Origin: Palsa-343 sp036269135
Lineage (GTDB): Bacteria; Acidobacteriota; Terriglobia; Terriglobales; Acidobacteriaceae
Assembly (NCBI GenBank): GCA_036269135.1
Contig: DATASQ010000009.1
Span: 1-64,000, forward strand
DNA: 64,000 nucleotides
Direction: 5' to 3'
The notes under the pieces are model-generated. The model saw only the letters and a program-made list of their open reading frames with translations. It made no database searches and was not told where the DNA came from. Positions 55,447 through 64,000 of this stretch are shown one piece after another; positions within the stretch are counted from its first letter, which is position 1, and every line of letters starts with the position of its first letter. The position numbers and the translations under genes were made by a program.

Positions 55447-58400
55447 CATCCTCGTCGACGCCCCGGCCGACATCGCCGCGCGTGAGCAGGCCCTTGACAT
55501 CCGCCGCTCTGTGCTCGTGCAGGCCCCCGCGGGCTCGGGCAAAACCGAACTCCTCACTCGCCGTTTCCTGCGTCTGCTCGCCGTTGTCGATGAGCCGGAG
55601 GAGATCCTCGCTATCACCTTCACCCGCGCCGCCACTGCGGAAATGCGCAACCGCATCCTCTCCGATCTGGAAGCCGTTGCCGGCCGCCGTCCCGTCGGTC
55701 CCGAACAGATCGAGCGCCTCGGCCCCGCGCAGGAGGCCTGGGCGCACGCCGAGCGGCGCGGATGGGATTTGCTCCGGCAGCCGCACCGGCTCCTCATTGA
55801 AACCATCGACTCGCTCTGCCTGCGCATCGCGTACGACCGTCCGCTCCTGGCCGGTCTGGGCGGCCGCCTGCAGCCGGTTGACGATGCCACGCTTCTTTAT
55901 CATCTCGCCGCGCGCCGCACCCTTGACCGCCTCGGCCATGCCGATCCAGCGCTCGACGCCGGACTCGCGCACCTCCTTGACCTCCGCGACAATCGCCTTC
56001 AGGACTGCGAAAATCTCCTCGCCTCCATGCTTGAGCGGCGCGATCAGTGGCTTCAGGCCTTCCCCTCGCCCCGCACCATGAGCGAAGACGACTGGGACCG
56101 CCTGCGCAGCACACTTGAAGAGCCCTTCCATCGCGAAATCCGTCGCGTCATTGGCGAGGCGGACCGCATTCTCGCCGGCCAGCCCGCTATTGCCGGCCAG
56201 CTGATCGAACTCACGAGCTACGCCGCCTCTCAGGGAAATGAAAAGGTCGCTCTCCTGGCCGGCGTCACCGAGTTCTCAAACGCCATGCCTCTGGATCATT
56301 GGCGCAGTCTCTGCGAATTCCTGCTCAACAGCAAACACGAGTGGCTCACACGGGTCGACAAGCGCCACGGTTTTCCTTCCCGCACGCGCGAGGAGAAGGA
56401 CCGCAAAGAAACCATGGAGCGCCTGCTCGCCTGGCTCCAGCACCGGCACGACCTGCTCTCCGCCCTGCGCGCGCTGCGTAAGCTTCCGCCCGACCGGTAT
56501 TCCGAAGAGCAATGGACCACCCTGCGCCACGTTTTTACGGTGCTTCGTCAGGCCACGGCCGAACTCCGAATCGTGTTTGCCGAGAAGGATGCTGTCGACT
56601 TTACCGAAGTCTCTCTCGCCGCCATCGAAGTGCTCGAACACGCGCCCGACCGGCTCCTCGCCATCGGCGGCAACCTGCGCCATCTCCTCGTTGATGAATT
56701 CCAGGACACCTCGCGCACCCAGCACAAGCTGGTCACGCTCCTGCTGTCCGCCTGGGATACCGATCCCGCCGAGCGTCGCTCCATATTTCTGGTCGGCGAC
56801 CCCATGCAGTCCATCTATATGTTCCGCCAGGCAGAGGTGGAGCTGTTTACTCACGTGCGCGACCACGGCATCGGAGAGCAGCCCAACTGCATCCGCTGCG
56901 AACCCGTCCAGCTCTCCGTTAACTTCCGCTCGCATGCCGGACTCACCGATCCGCTGAACCGCATGTTCACGAGCATTTGCGCCGGCGATCCGCCGCCTGG
57001 ATCTGCCGCAATTGCCTTCGCCCCGGCTTCGGCGCGCGACCCCGCCCTGCCCGAGCCCGCGCTCCACGTTCACGCGCAAGTTCTCGGTACTCCGGATCGC
57101 CGCCCCACGCCCGACGCGACGCGCAACGCCCAGCAGTTCGAAGCGCAGGAGATTCTGACCATCCTTGAGCAGCAGGTACCCGCGATTGAGGCTGCACGCG
57201 CCGAGGGCAAGGAGTACCGCGTCGCCGTTCTTGTTCGCGCCCGGCCCCATCTGGCCCAGCTGGTGCCTCTGCTCCGGCGCCGCGGAATCCCTTTCCGCGC
57301 CGTGGAAATTGAGCGCCTCTCGGAGCGTCAGGAGCTTCTCGATCTCCTTGCGCTCACCCGCGCTCTCCTTCACCCTATGGATCGCATCGCGTGGCTCGCC
57401 GTTCTCCGCGCGCCCTGGTGCGGCCTCACGCTGGACGACCTGCACCGCCTCACCGGCTCCGACAATCCCGCATTCAAAAGGAACTCGGTTCTCGAGCTGA
57501 TCGACCTGCACCAGCATCTTCTCTCACCCGACGGGCAGCGGCGCCTTGGCCGCACCGCCGAGATTCTGCGCCGTGCGATGGATCTGCGCTGGCGTCAGGC
57601 CGAGGTCCCCTCTTTCGCCATGTGGATTGAGCGCGCCTGGCGCACCCTTGGCGGTCCGGCCTGTATCGACGCCGCCGCGCATGAAAATACTCAGGTCTTC
57701 TTCTCCCTGCTCGACGTGTTGCCGCCCGACGGGCTCGCGCCGTTCACGGGCGAATTCGCCGCGGAGCTGGATCGCCTGTTCGCGCAGCCCGACCCCGCCG
57801 TCAGCGAAAGCTGCGGTATCCAGCTCATGACCATCCACAAGGCCAAAGGCCTTGGCTTCGACGTGGTGATTGTCCCGGGGCTCGACCGCAGCTCCTCCGG
57901 CGACGACAATCCGCTCGTCTGCTCGCTCGAACGTATCGATCCCTGGCGGTCCGGCGAAACCGAATTCCTGGTGGCCCCCATCGGCCTCCACGGAGAAGAC
58001 ACCGAGCCTCTCTACCGCTGGGTTCGACGCCAGCGGCAGATTCGTTTCGATGAAGAGCGCAAGCGCCTCTTTTATGTGGCCTGCACCCGCGCCCGCCGCG
58101 AGCTGCATCTGCTCGGGGCTGCTGTGTATGGAGCACACGGACTGCGCCCGGCCAACAAAGACAGCCTGCTCGCCACCGCCTGGCCGGCGCTCCAGGACGA
58201 ATTCGAAGCCGCCGCTCGTTCGCCCCAGCCGGTTTCCGCGCCGCCGCGCGTCCTTGCCTTCCCCACTCCCGGCGTGCTCGAGGAGATCGCCGCCGTCTCC
58301 AGCCCGGTTTCGGCACCAGGACCGCGACGCCTGTTCCTCGATACCGAACCCGTGCCCGGGATTCCAAATGTCACATTCGCCGATATATTTGTTACCGGCG

Positions 58401-58993
58401 CAACGGACGCGCCGGCCTTCCACCGTACCGAGGGATCGCGCCAGGCCCGCCTGATCGGCTCTGCAGTGCACACGATGCTGCAGCGCGTGGGGCCGGATCT
58501 CCCTGCCCTCGCGCCGGCGGATCTGCGCGCCCGGGCTGCCGGCCTGCTCCGCGCCGCCGCTCTCACCGGCGACGCGCTCACATCGGCCACCGCCGCTGTG
58601 ACAAAAATGCTGCGTGCCTGCGCTGCCGATCCCGTCTGCCGATGGATCGTCGCCGGCCACCCCGGTGCTCAGTCGGAAATCTCCTGGTCCGGCTATCTTC
58701 CAGAGGAAACCGGGTCGGCCCAGCTGCGTACGCTTCGCGCCGACCGCATTTTCCGGGCTGGCCCCAGCCCGCTCGCCGAAGGCTCCGATTTTTACTGGAT
58801 CATCGACTACAAAACCAGCCCCGGTCCCTCCGGAACGCTCTTCCTCGCGCAGGAACGCACCCGCTACGCGCCCCAGCTCGAAGCCTACGGCCGTATCCTG
58901 CGTGCGCTGCACGGACCCGAAGCACCCTTGCGGCTGGGCCTCTACTATCCCGCGCTGTCCTTACTCGATTACTGGGATCCCGCCGCCGGCTGA
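55439..58993 (+). CDS. AddA-type UvrD helicase/exonuclease
   Basis: The 1184-residue main motor of the pair. Walker A is APAGSGKTELL, near residue 30. Then come motif Ia TFTRAATAEMRNR, motif II LLVDEFQDTSRTQ, motif III LVGDPMQSIYMFRQAEV, motif V QLMTIHKAKGLGFDVVIVPGL and motif VI FYVACTRARRELHLLG. The C-terminal RecB-like nuclease reads LRADRIFRAG then WIIDYKTS, with the IDYK catalytic group. Motifs are complete, so it should unwind and degrade DNA ends. The start is ATG 55439, inside the AddB-type stop region; the longer upstream frame is a shadow. Its 3' end overlaps the convergent phoU gene by 25 bases. Confidence 0.95.
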   Translation: MPDILVDAPADIAAREQALDIRRSVLVQAPAGSGKTELLTRRFLRLLAVVDEPEEILAITFTRAATAEMRNRILSDLEAVAGRRPVGPEQIERLGPAQEAWAHAERRGWDLLRQPHRLLIETIDSLCLRIAYDRPLLAGLGGRLQPVDDATLLYHLAARRTLDRLGHADPALDAGLAHLLDLRDNRLQDCENLLASMLERRDQWLQAFPSPRTMSEDDWDRLRSTLEEPFHREIRRVIGEADRILAGQPAIAGQLIELTSYAASQGNEKVALLAGVTEFSNAMPLDHWRSLCEFLLNSKHEWLTRVDKRHGFPSRTREEKDRKETMERLLAWLQHRHDLLSALRALRKLPPDRYSEEQWTTLRHVFTVLRQATAELRIVFAEKDAVDFTEVSLAAIEVLEHAPDRLLAIGGNLRHLLVDEFQDTSRTQHKLVTLLLSAWDTDPAERRSIFLVGDPMQSIYMFRQAEVELFTHVRDHGIGEQPNCIRCEPVQLSVNFRSHAGLTDPLNRMFTSICAGDPPPGSAAIAFAPASARDPALPEPALHVHAQVLGTPDRRPTPDATRNAQQFEAQEILTILEQQVPAIEAARAEGKEYRVAVLVRARPHLAQLVPLLRRRGIPFRAVEIERLSERQELLDLLALTRALLHPMDRIAWLAVLRAPWCGLTLDDLHRLTGSDNPAFKRNSVLELIDLHQHLLSPDGQRRLGRTAEILRRAMDLRWRQAEVPSFAMWIERAWRTLGGPACIDAAAHENTQVFFSLLDVLPPDGLAPFTGEFAAELDRLFAQPDPAVSESCGIQLMTIHKAKGLGFDVVIVPGLDRSSSGDDNPLVCSLERIDPWRSGETEFLVAPIGLHGEDTEPLYRWVRRQRQIRFDEERKRLFYVACTRARRELHLLGAAVYGAHGLRPANKDSLLATAWPALQDEFEAAARSPQPVSAPPRVLAFPTPGVLEEIAAVSSPVSAPGPRRLFLDTEPVPGIPNVTFADIFVTGATDAPAFHRTEGSRQARLIGSAVHTMLQRVGPDLPALAPADLRARAAGLLRAAALTGDALTSATAAVTKMLRACAADPVCRWIVAGHPGAQSEISWSGYLPEETGSAQLRTLRADRIFRAGPSPLAEGSDFYWIIDYKTSPGPSGTLFLAQERTRYAPQLEAYGRILRALHGPEAPLRLGLYYPALSLLDYWDPAAG

Positions 58994-59684
58994 TTGTTGT
59001 TCCCGAGGCTCACGGCGGTCGCCGGGGCGCCCATATGGTGGCGCACATCTGCGGCGCGCACCCAGAAGATCACGTCTTCCGCGATGTTGGTCGCGTGATC
59101 GGCCACCCGTTCCAGCGCCCGCGAAATCATCAGCGCATTCAGCGCCTGGGGCGCCAGTTCCGGCTCCTTCTTCATCAGGTTGAGCAGCGCGTAATGCGCC
59201 GCGCCGTTCAGCTTGTCCACGCTGTCGTCCATCGAAAGCACGCTCTCGGCCATCTCCGCGTCGCCCTCGATAAACGCCTGCAGCGCCTTGCGCACCATGC
59301 CGCTCGACAGGTTGGCGATGCGCGGAATATCGATGGGCAGCTCCACCACCGGGAAGGCCTGCAGTTCCCGCACCCGGTCGCTGATCACCCGCGATGAGTC
59401 GCCCACCCGCTCCACATCCGCGTTGATCTTGATGACGGACAGGATGAAGCGCAGGTCGATCGCCATGGGCTGCTCCATGGCCAGCAGGTCCAGCGCCATC
59501 TGATCGATTTCCCGCTCCAGCCGGTTGATCGCCATCTCCCCGCGATCGACCAGGTCGCAGATCGACAGGTCGCGCACCCGATAGGCTTCCACGGCGCGCT
59601 GGATCGACTGCTCGGCCATGCCTGCCATGACCAGCAACTTCTCTTTCAGATCGTCCAGGTTTTGGTGAAACCGTATGCGCGCCA

Positions 59685-59685
<1 letters not shown>
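58969..59685 (-). CDS. phoU: Phosphate signalling protein PhoU
   Basis: A 238-residue helical regulator that couples the Pst transporter to the PhoR/PhoB response and restrains it when phosphate is plentiful. Two PhoU repeats are visible: RIRFHQNLDDLKEKLLVMAGMAEQSIQRAVEAY, with MDLLAMEQPMAIDLRFILSVIKI, and a second with FIEGDAEMAESVLSMDD and LMISRALERVADHATNIAEDVIF. The E/DxxxD-type metal motifs occur in both repeats. It follows pstB with a one-base overlap (TAATG). Its end overlaps the convergent AddA-type gene by 25 bases. Confidence 0.97.
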
Positions 59686-60443
<758 letters not shown>

Positions 60444-60444
60444 C

Positions 60445-61329
60445 CTAACTGTTTCCTTTCAGAACTCCGCGCGAGGTCACATAGCGAACCAGAGAGACCG
60501 CGAGCACGATCAGCACAATCAGCACCAGCGAACCGGCCCACGCCAGCCGGTGCCACTCGTCGTAGGGCGACAGCGCGTACACATAAATCTGCAGGGGCAG
60601 CGCCTCAATCGGCTGGTTGATCGCCGTGCTCCAGAAATTGTTGCCGAAGGCCGTAAACAGCAGCGGAGCCGTCTCGCCGGCGATGCGGGCGAAGGCCAGC
60701 ATGCACCCGGTAATCACGCCGGGCAGCGCCGTCTTCAGCGTAATCGATAACATCGATCGCCAGGTGGGCACGCCCAGCCCCAGCGCCGCCTCGCGGATGG
60801 AATGTGGCACCATCAGCAGCATCTCTTCGGTCGTGCGCGCCACCGTCGGGATCATCATGATGCCCAGCGCGACGCCCCCGGCGAACGCTGAGAACCCTTT
60901 CATCGGTTCCACCACCAGAGCGTAGACCGCGATCCCCATCACGATGGAGGGCACGCCGTTCAGCACGTCCGCCGTGAACCGCACCAGGGTCGACAGCTTC
61001 GTTCCGCGCCCGTACTCCGACAGATAAATGCCCGCGGCAATCCCCATCGGCACGCCCATCGCGCTGGCCAGGCCCAGCAGCACCCCCGAGCCCACGATGG
61101 CGTTGGCCATGCCGCCGCCCTTTTCCCCCACCGGCACCGGCAGCTTGGTAAAGAAATCCCAGTTCAGCGAAACCACGCCCTTGTACACCAGATCCGCGAA
61201 GATCGCCACCAGCGGCGCGATCACCAGAACCGTGGCGCCCACCGCGAGGACTGTGGCCATATGATTGGTCACCCGGCGCCAATGCCGGTTCAGCGCACTC
61301 GAACGCAGTGAAACCGCAGCTCCACTCAT
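60445..61329 (-). CDS. pstA: Phosphate ABC transporter permease PstA
   Basis: Integral membrane permease with six helices. The start MSGAAVSLRSSALNRHWRRVTNH leads into helix 1 (ATVLAVGATVLVIAPLVAIFADLVY). GVPMGIAAGIYLSEYGRG, NGVPSIVMGIAVYALVV, VALGIMMIPTVARTTEEML and EAALGLGVPTWRSMLSITLKTALPGVITG carry the permease loop with the EAA-type motif. ATG 61329 is chosen because it shares one base with the pstC stop (TGATG); a longer frame upstream is Gly-rich. At 294 residues the length is normal. Confidence 0.96.
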   Translation of the reverse strand: MSGAAVSLRSSALNRHWRRVTNHMATVLAVGATVLVIAPLVAIFADLVYKGVVSLNWDFFTKLPVPVGEKGGGMANAIVGSGVLLGLASAMGVPMGIAAGIYLSEYGRGTKLSTLVRFTADVLNGVPSIVMGIAVYALVVEPMKGFSAFAGGVALGIMMIPTVARTTEEMLLMVPHSIREAALGLGVPTWRSMLSITLKTALPGVITGCMLAFARIAGETAPLLFTAFGNNFWSTAINQPIEALPLQIYVYALSPYDEWHRLAWAGSLVLIVLIVLAVSLVRYVTSRGVLKGNS

Positions 61330-62378
61330 CAGCTCGCCCTCGCCGGTGCGCCCCGCGTCACCGCCCACACCAGTAATCGCGCGAAGATGTTCACCACAAT
61401 GGTCACCAGAAACAGCGCCAGCCCAATCTCGATCAGCGCGCTGCGGTACGTGTCATCCGCCGCCTCGGCAAACTCATTCGCGATCACGCTGGCCATGGTG
61501 GCCGCCGGCGCCAGCAGCGATTTCGAGATGGTCGGGCTGCTCCCGATCACCATCGCCACCGCCATGGTCTCCCCCAGAGCGCGACCCAGTCCCAGAATGA
61601 TTGAACCCACGATCCCGATGCGCGCGTTGCGCAGCACCCCCATCCGGATCATCTCCCAGCGCGTCGCTCCCAGCGCCAGCACCGCTTCCCGCTGCGAGTG
61701 CGGCACCGCCGACATCACCTCGCGGGTCAGCGACGAGATGATCGGCAGAATCATGATGGCCAGAATCACTCCCGCCGCGAATGTGCCGATCCCGAAGTCC
61801 GGCCGCACGAAAAATCCCGTCCACCCCAGCACATCGATCAGAAACGGGTTGATATAAGTCCGCAGCAGGGGCACCAGCACGAAGATCGCCCACAGCCCAT
61901 ACACCACGCTGGGAATCGCCGCCAGCAGCTCGGTCAGAAACGAGAGCGCGCCCCGCAGCGCCTTCGGGCACATCTCCGTCAGAAAGACCGCCACACCGAC
62001 CGCCAAAGGCACCGCAATGATCAGTGCCACGATCGATGTCGTGAGGGTTCCATAGATGAACGGCAGCGCACCGAAATTGTCGTTCACCGGGTCCCAGGCC
62101 GACCCTACAAAGAACTTCCACCCAAACTTCGCCAGCGTGATCTGGGAGTGGATCACCAGCTCGGTGGCGATCAGCGCCACGATCCCAAAGATGCTCAGAG
62201 CGCACAGCAGCATCAGCCAGCGGAAAGTCGAGTCGGCTACGCTGGAGTTCCCTCGGCTCTGCAAATAGCTGCGAATCGCTGACGTCGGGGCAGGAACTGA
62301 AACCGCGACGATCCCGTCCACCGGAAGGGCCGTCTCGGGATTCTTGGGGGCGCGGGGTTCCTGAATGCGCAGGCTCAC
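61329..62378 (-). CDS. pstC: Phosphate ABC transporter permease PstC
   Basis: First gene of the pst operon, 349 residues. After a hydrophilic leader of about 60 residues come membrane helices WLMLLCALSIFGIVALIATEL, SIVALIIAVPLAVGVAVFL and LLAAIPSVVYGLWAIFVLV, with FGIGTFAAGVILAIMILPIIS. The EAA loop is EAVLALGATRWEMIRMGVLRNARIGI. The start is GTG; the leader is longer than in E. coli PstC. The usual upstream pstS (phosphate-binding protein) is absent here. The operon promoter must lie in the gap on its right. Confidence 0.96.
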   Translation of the reverse strand: MSLRIQEPRAPKNPETALPVDGIVAVSVPAPTSAIRSYLQSRGNSSVADSTFRWLMLLCALSIFGIVALIATELVIHSQITLAKFGWKFFVGSAWDPVNDNFGALPFIYGTLTTSIVALIIAVPLAVGVAVFLTEMCPKALRGALSFLTELLAAIPSVVYGLWAIFVLVPLLRTYINPFLIDVLGWTGFFVRPDFGIGTFAAGVILAIMILPIISSLTREVMSAVPHSQREAVLALGATRWEMIRMGVLRNARIGIVGSIILGLGRALGETMAVAMVIGSSPTISKSLLAPAATMASVIANEFAEAADDTYRSALIEIGLALFLVTIVVNIFARLLVWAVTRGAPARAS

Positions 62379-62709
62379 GACTCGTCTACCCTAATCCGGC
62401 TATTTGAATGCCACGTTAAACGCCATGAAAAATAAGGAAATAAAGAACGGGAAATGCCGCTCCAGCCGCCTGGATATGCTGTGGAAAACACGGCGCCGCG
62501 CCAACGGCCGGCACCGCCGCCGGACTCAAAATCCCGCCCGCGGCTCTCTCCTCTTTAGAAAAACTGAGTCGATTCTGGTTCCGAATGGTGAATGGCGGTT
62601 TACGAATCCGTGAAAAGACCAGGAAAGCGCCCGGTCCTGCACTTCCCCTTATGCAGAATGCCCAGGACACTGCCGTGGCGCTCCGAAGGTGCCCCGCCGG
62701 GCTGGCCGG
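62379..62709. other. Intergenic region upstream of pstC
   Basis: About 330 bases on the 5' side of the minus-strand pst operon, also the 3' end region of the serine hydrolase gene. It is somewhat AT-richer near 62400-62450. No convincing Pho box (paired CTGTCAT-like repeats), terminator or small gene was seen. Absence of a Pho box by eye is weak evidence. Confidence 0.4.
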
Positions 62710-64000
62710 CTAGCTGGCCGGAAAAACCATGTACTGCTCCAGCTTTCCGTCCGGCTCCGTGTAGGTCGTCAGGATCACCGGCTTCGCTCCGCTCACGAAC
62801 TCCACCCGAAACACCCGAAACGTCATCCCTCCGCGCAACTCTTCCACGATCTGCGTGACGCTTGCCGGCTTGCCCAGCGGCGCCAGGCTGGTTTGAAAAT
62901 CGCCCAGCGCCTGCTCGTCGAAATACGCGTTGCACCAGGGCGTAAACAGGCTGCGATCGATCTTTCCCTGCTGGAAGCTCTCGAACAGGTCCTGCGCCCG
63001 CGCTTCGGCCGCCGTCGGCGTCGCCTGGGAAATGCCCAGCAGCAGCGGCGCCAGCTCACGCCCAATCACCCCCGCCGCCCGCGACGCGTCCTGGTTGGTC
63101 AGCACCGCGATCGCGATCCGGTCCTTCGGGAAGACCATATTCTCCGAGACGAATCCTGACACTTCTCCCGAATGCTCCAGCTCCGGGTGCCCGTCCAGAT
63201 CCCGCACAAACATCCCCAGGCCGTAATGTGAGCTGCTCCCGTCCTTCAGCATCACCGCGGTCTCCATCTCGTCGTACGACTTCTGCGCAAGCAGGCTGCG
63301 ATCCATCACGCTGATGTCCCACTGCGCCAGGTCGTAGGCCGGCATGGCCAGCTCGCCCGCCGCAAACATCCATCCGCGCCCCTCCTTCGGCGCCGGCCGC
63401 AGCGGCCCCAGCGCGTACCGGATATAGCCCGCCGCGTCCGTCTCTCCCAGCTTCGTCACATCGGAGTTCCACACCTCCTTCATCTCCAGCGGATGAAAGA
63501 TGTGGTCCTCCAGAAACTGCATCAACGGCTCGCCGCTCACCTTCTCCACAATCTGGCCGGCAATCACGTACCCCGTATTCGAGTACTGCCACTTCGTCCC
63601 TGGCGCGAAATCCAGCGGCTTCTTTCCCCACACCTCCAGAATGTGCTGCGCCGTCGTGGGTTTCTCCATCGGCGGCATCAGATAATCCTCCGGCCAGTAA
63701 TCCTCATAGCCGGACGTGTGCGACAGCACCTCGCGGATCGTCACCTCGTTCGCGTGCGTCAGTTCCGGCAGATACTTCCCCACCGGATCGTTCACCGACA
63801 GCTTGCCCTGCTGCTGCAGCATCAGGATCGCCGTTGCCGTGAACTGCTTCGAAATCGATCCGATCGAATACCGCATGTGCGGCTCCGCCGGCTCATTCGG
63901 ATCGAGGTGCGCCTCGCCGTAGGCCTTCGTGTAGACGATTTTTCCGTCGCGCACAATCGCCAGCGACGCACTGGGGACGCCGGTGGTCGCCAGCGCTTGC
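62710..64000 (-). CDS. Serine hydrolase of the class C beta-lactamase/S12 family, 5' end cut
   Basis: Beta-lactamase-fold hydrolase whose start lies beyond the window; the frame is open to the right edge. SIGSISKQF holds the catalytic Ser-x-x-Lys, WQYSNTGYVIAGQIVEK holds the Tyr-x-Asn motif, and LEHSGEVSGFVS supplies the HSG-type third motif. A C-terminal domain (QFLEDHIFHPL, then FEQGKIDRSLFTPWCNAYFDEQALGDFQTSL) follows, typical of S12-like D-aminopeptidase or esterase relatives. It is probably exported, but the signal peptide is not visible. It lies upstream of, and in the same direction as, the pst operon. Confidence 0.9.
   Translation of the reverse strand, partial: QALATTGVPSASLAIVRDGKIVYTKAYGEAHLDPNEPAEPHMRYSIGSISKQFTATAILMLQQQGKLSVNDPVGKYLPELTHANEVTIREVLSHTSGYEDYWPEDYLMPPMEKPTTAQHILEVWGKKPLDFAPGTKWQYSNTGYVIAGQIVEKVSGEPLMQFLEDHIFHPLEMKEVWNSDVTKLGETDAAGYIRYALGPLRPAPKEGRGWMFAAGELAMPAYDLAQWDISVMDRSLLAQKSYDEMETAVMLKDGSSSHYGLGMFVRDLDGHPELEHSGEVSGFVSENMVFPKDRIAIAVLTNQDASRAAGVIGRELAPLLLGISQATPTAAEARAQDLFESFQQGKIDRSLFTPWCNAYFDEQALGDFQTSLAPLGKPASVTQIVEELRGGMTFRVFRVEFVSGAKPVILTTYTEPDGKLEQYMVFPAS

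Noticed and set aside
52321..55890. Long minus-strand open frame (1189 codons)
   Set aside because: It lies antisense to the AddB-type gene, whose motifs and ribosome overlap are convincing; long antisense frames are common in GC-rich DNA.

Overview
The window looks like chromosomal DNA of an acidobacterium, probably class Terriglobia (Terriglobales). This is inferred from gene content: an Oar-type TonB receptor with an N-terminal carboxypeptidase-like domain, an ECF sigma/zinc-finger anti-sigma operon with B-box and DUF4097-type partners, a large Ser/Thr kinase with TPR repeats, PSMA-like M28 peptidases, and GC-rich, densely packed genes. No rRNA or marker phylogeny is available, so the genus is open.

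Layout. 1-5756: carbohydrate-use locus (cut-off TonB receptor, secreted GH43-like protein, class II aldolase, AraC regulator). 5757-14756: a decayed accessory region bounded on the right by a tRNA-Asn and an integrase C-terminal remnant. It holds a frameshifted coiled-coil/PD-(D/E)XK-like gene, one intact and one broken BrxD-like (DUF2791-like) ATPase overlapping head to tail, a 41-residue zinc ribbon, two divergent genes that both lack a start, a broken DUF2971 gene and an excisionase-like HTH gene. 14809-21535: core genes (DUF4149, DUF302, mutL, an Arg/Gly/Pro-repeat protein, cmk). 21623-23789: an oxidoreductase/epimerase pair. 23843-28314: a five-gene ECF sigma operon on the minus strand, with four GGAACC hexamers upstream. 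28693-31215: lptE and ftsH. 31553-40890: Tat-type amidase, large secreted Ig/HYDIN-domain protein with a clear terminator, and a 1222-residue TPR kinase. 41427-52643: deacetylase-like protein, PilZ protein, isoaspartyl peptidase, mscL with a zinc ribbon, M28 peptidase, ABM protein, DoxX, MsbA-like exporter, small membrane protein, PfkB kinase, CusF-SCO1 fusion. 52675-58993: AddB/AddA-type nuclease-helicase pair. 58969-62378: pstC-pstA-pstB-phoU on the minus strand without pstS. 62710-64000: cut-off serine beta-lactamase-like hydrolase.

How the genes work together. The left-end genes fit capture, trimming and aldol cleavage of a plant-type sugar under AraC control. The sigma/anti-sigma operon is a self-contained envelope-stress module. 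AddAB-type genes and mutL provide recombination and mismatch repair, and the Pst genes provide phosphate uptake. The accessory region is the most unusual part: many genes there carry frameshifts, a nonsense codon or truncations, whereas large core genes on both sides are intact. It is therefore best read as a decaying integrated island whose ATPase pair and nuclease-like gene recall phage-defence modules. That functional reading is inference.
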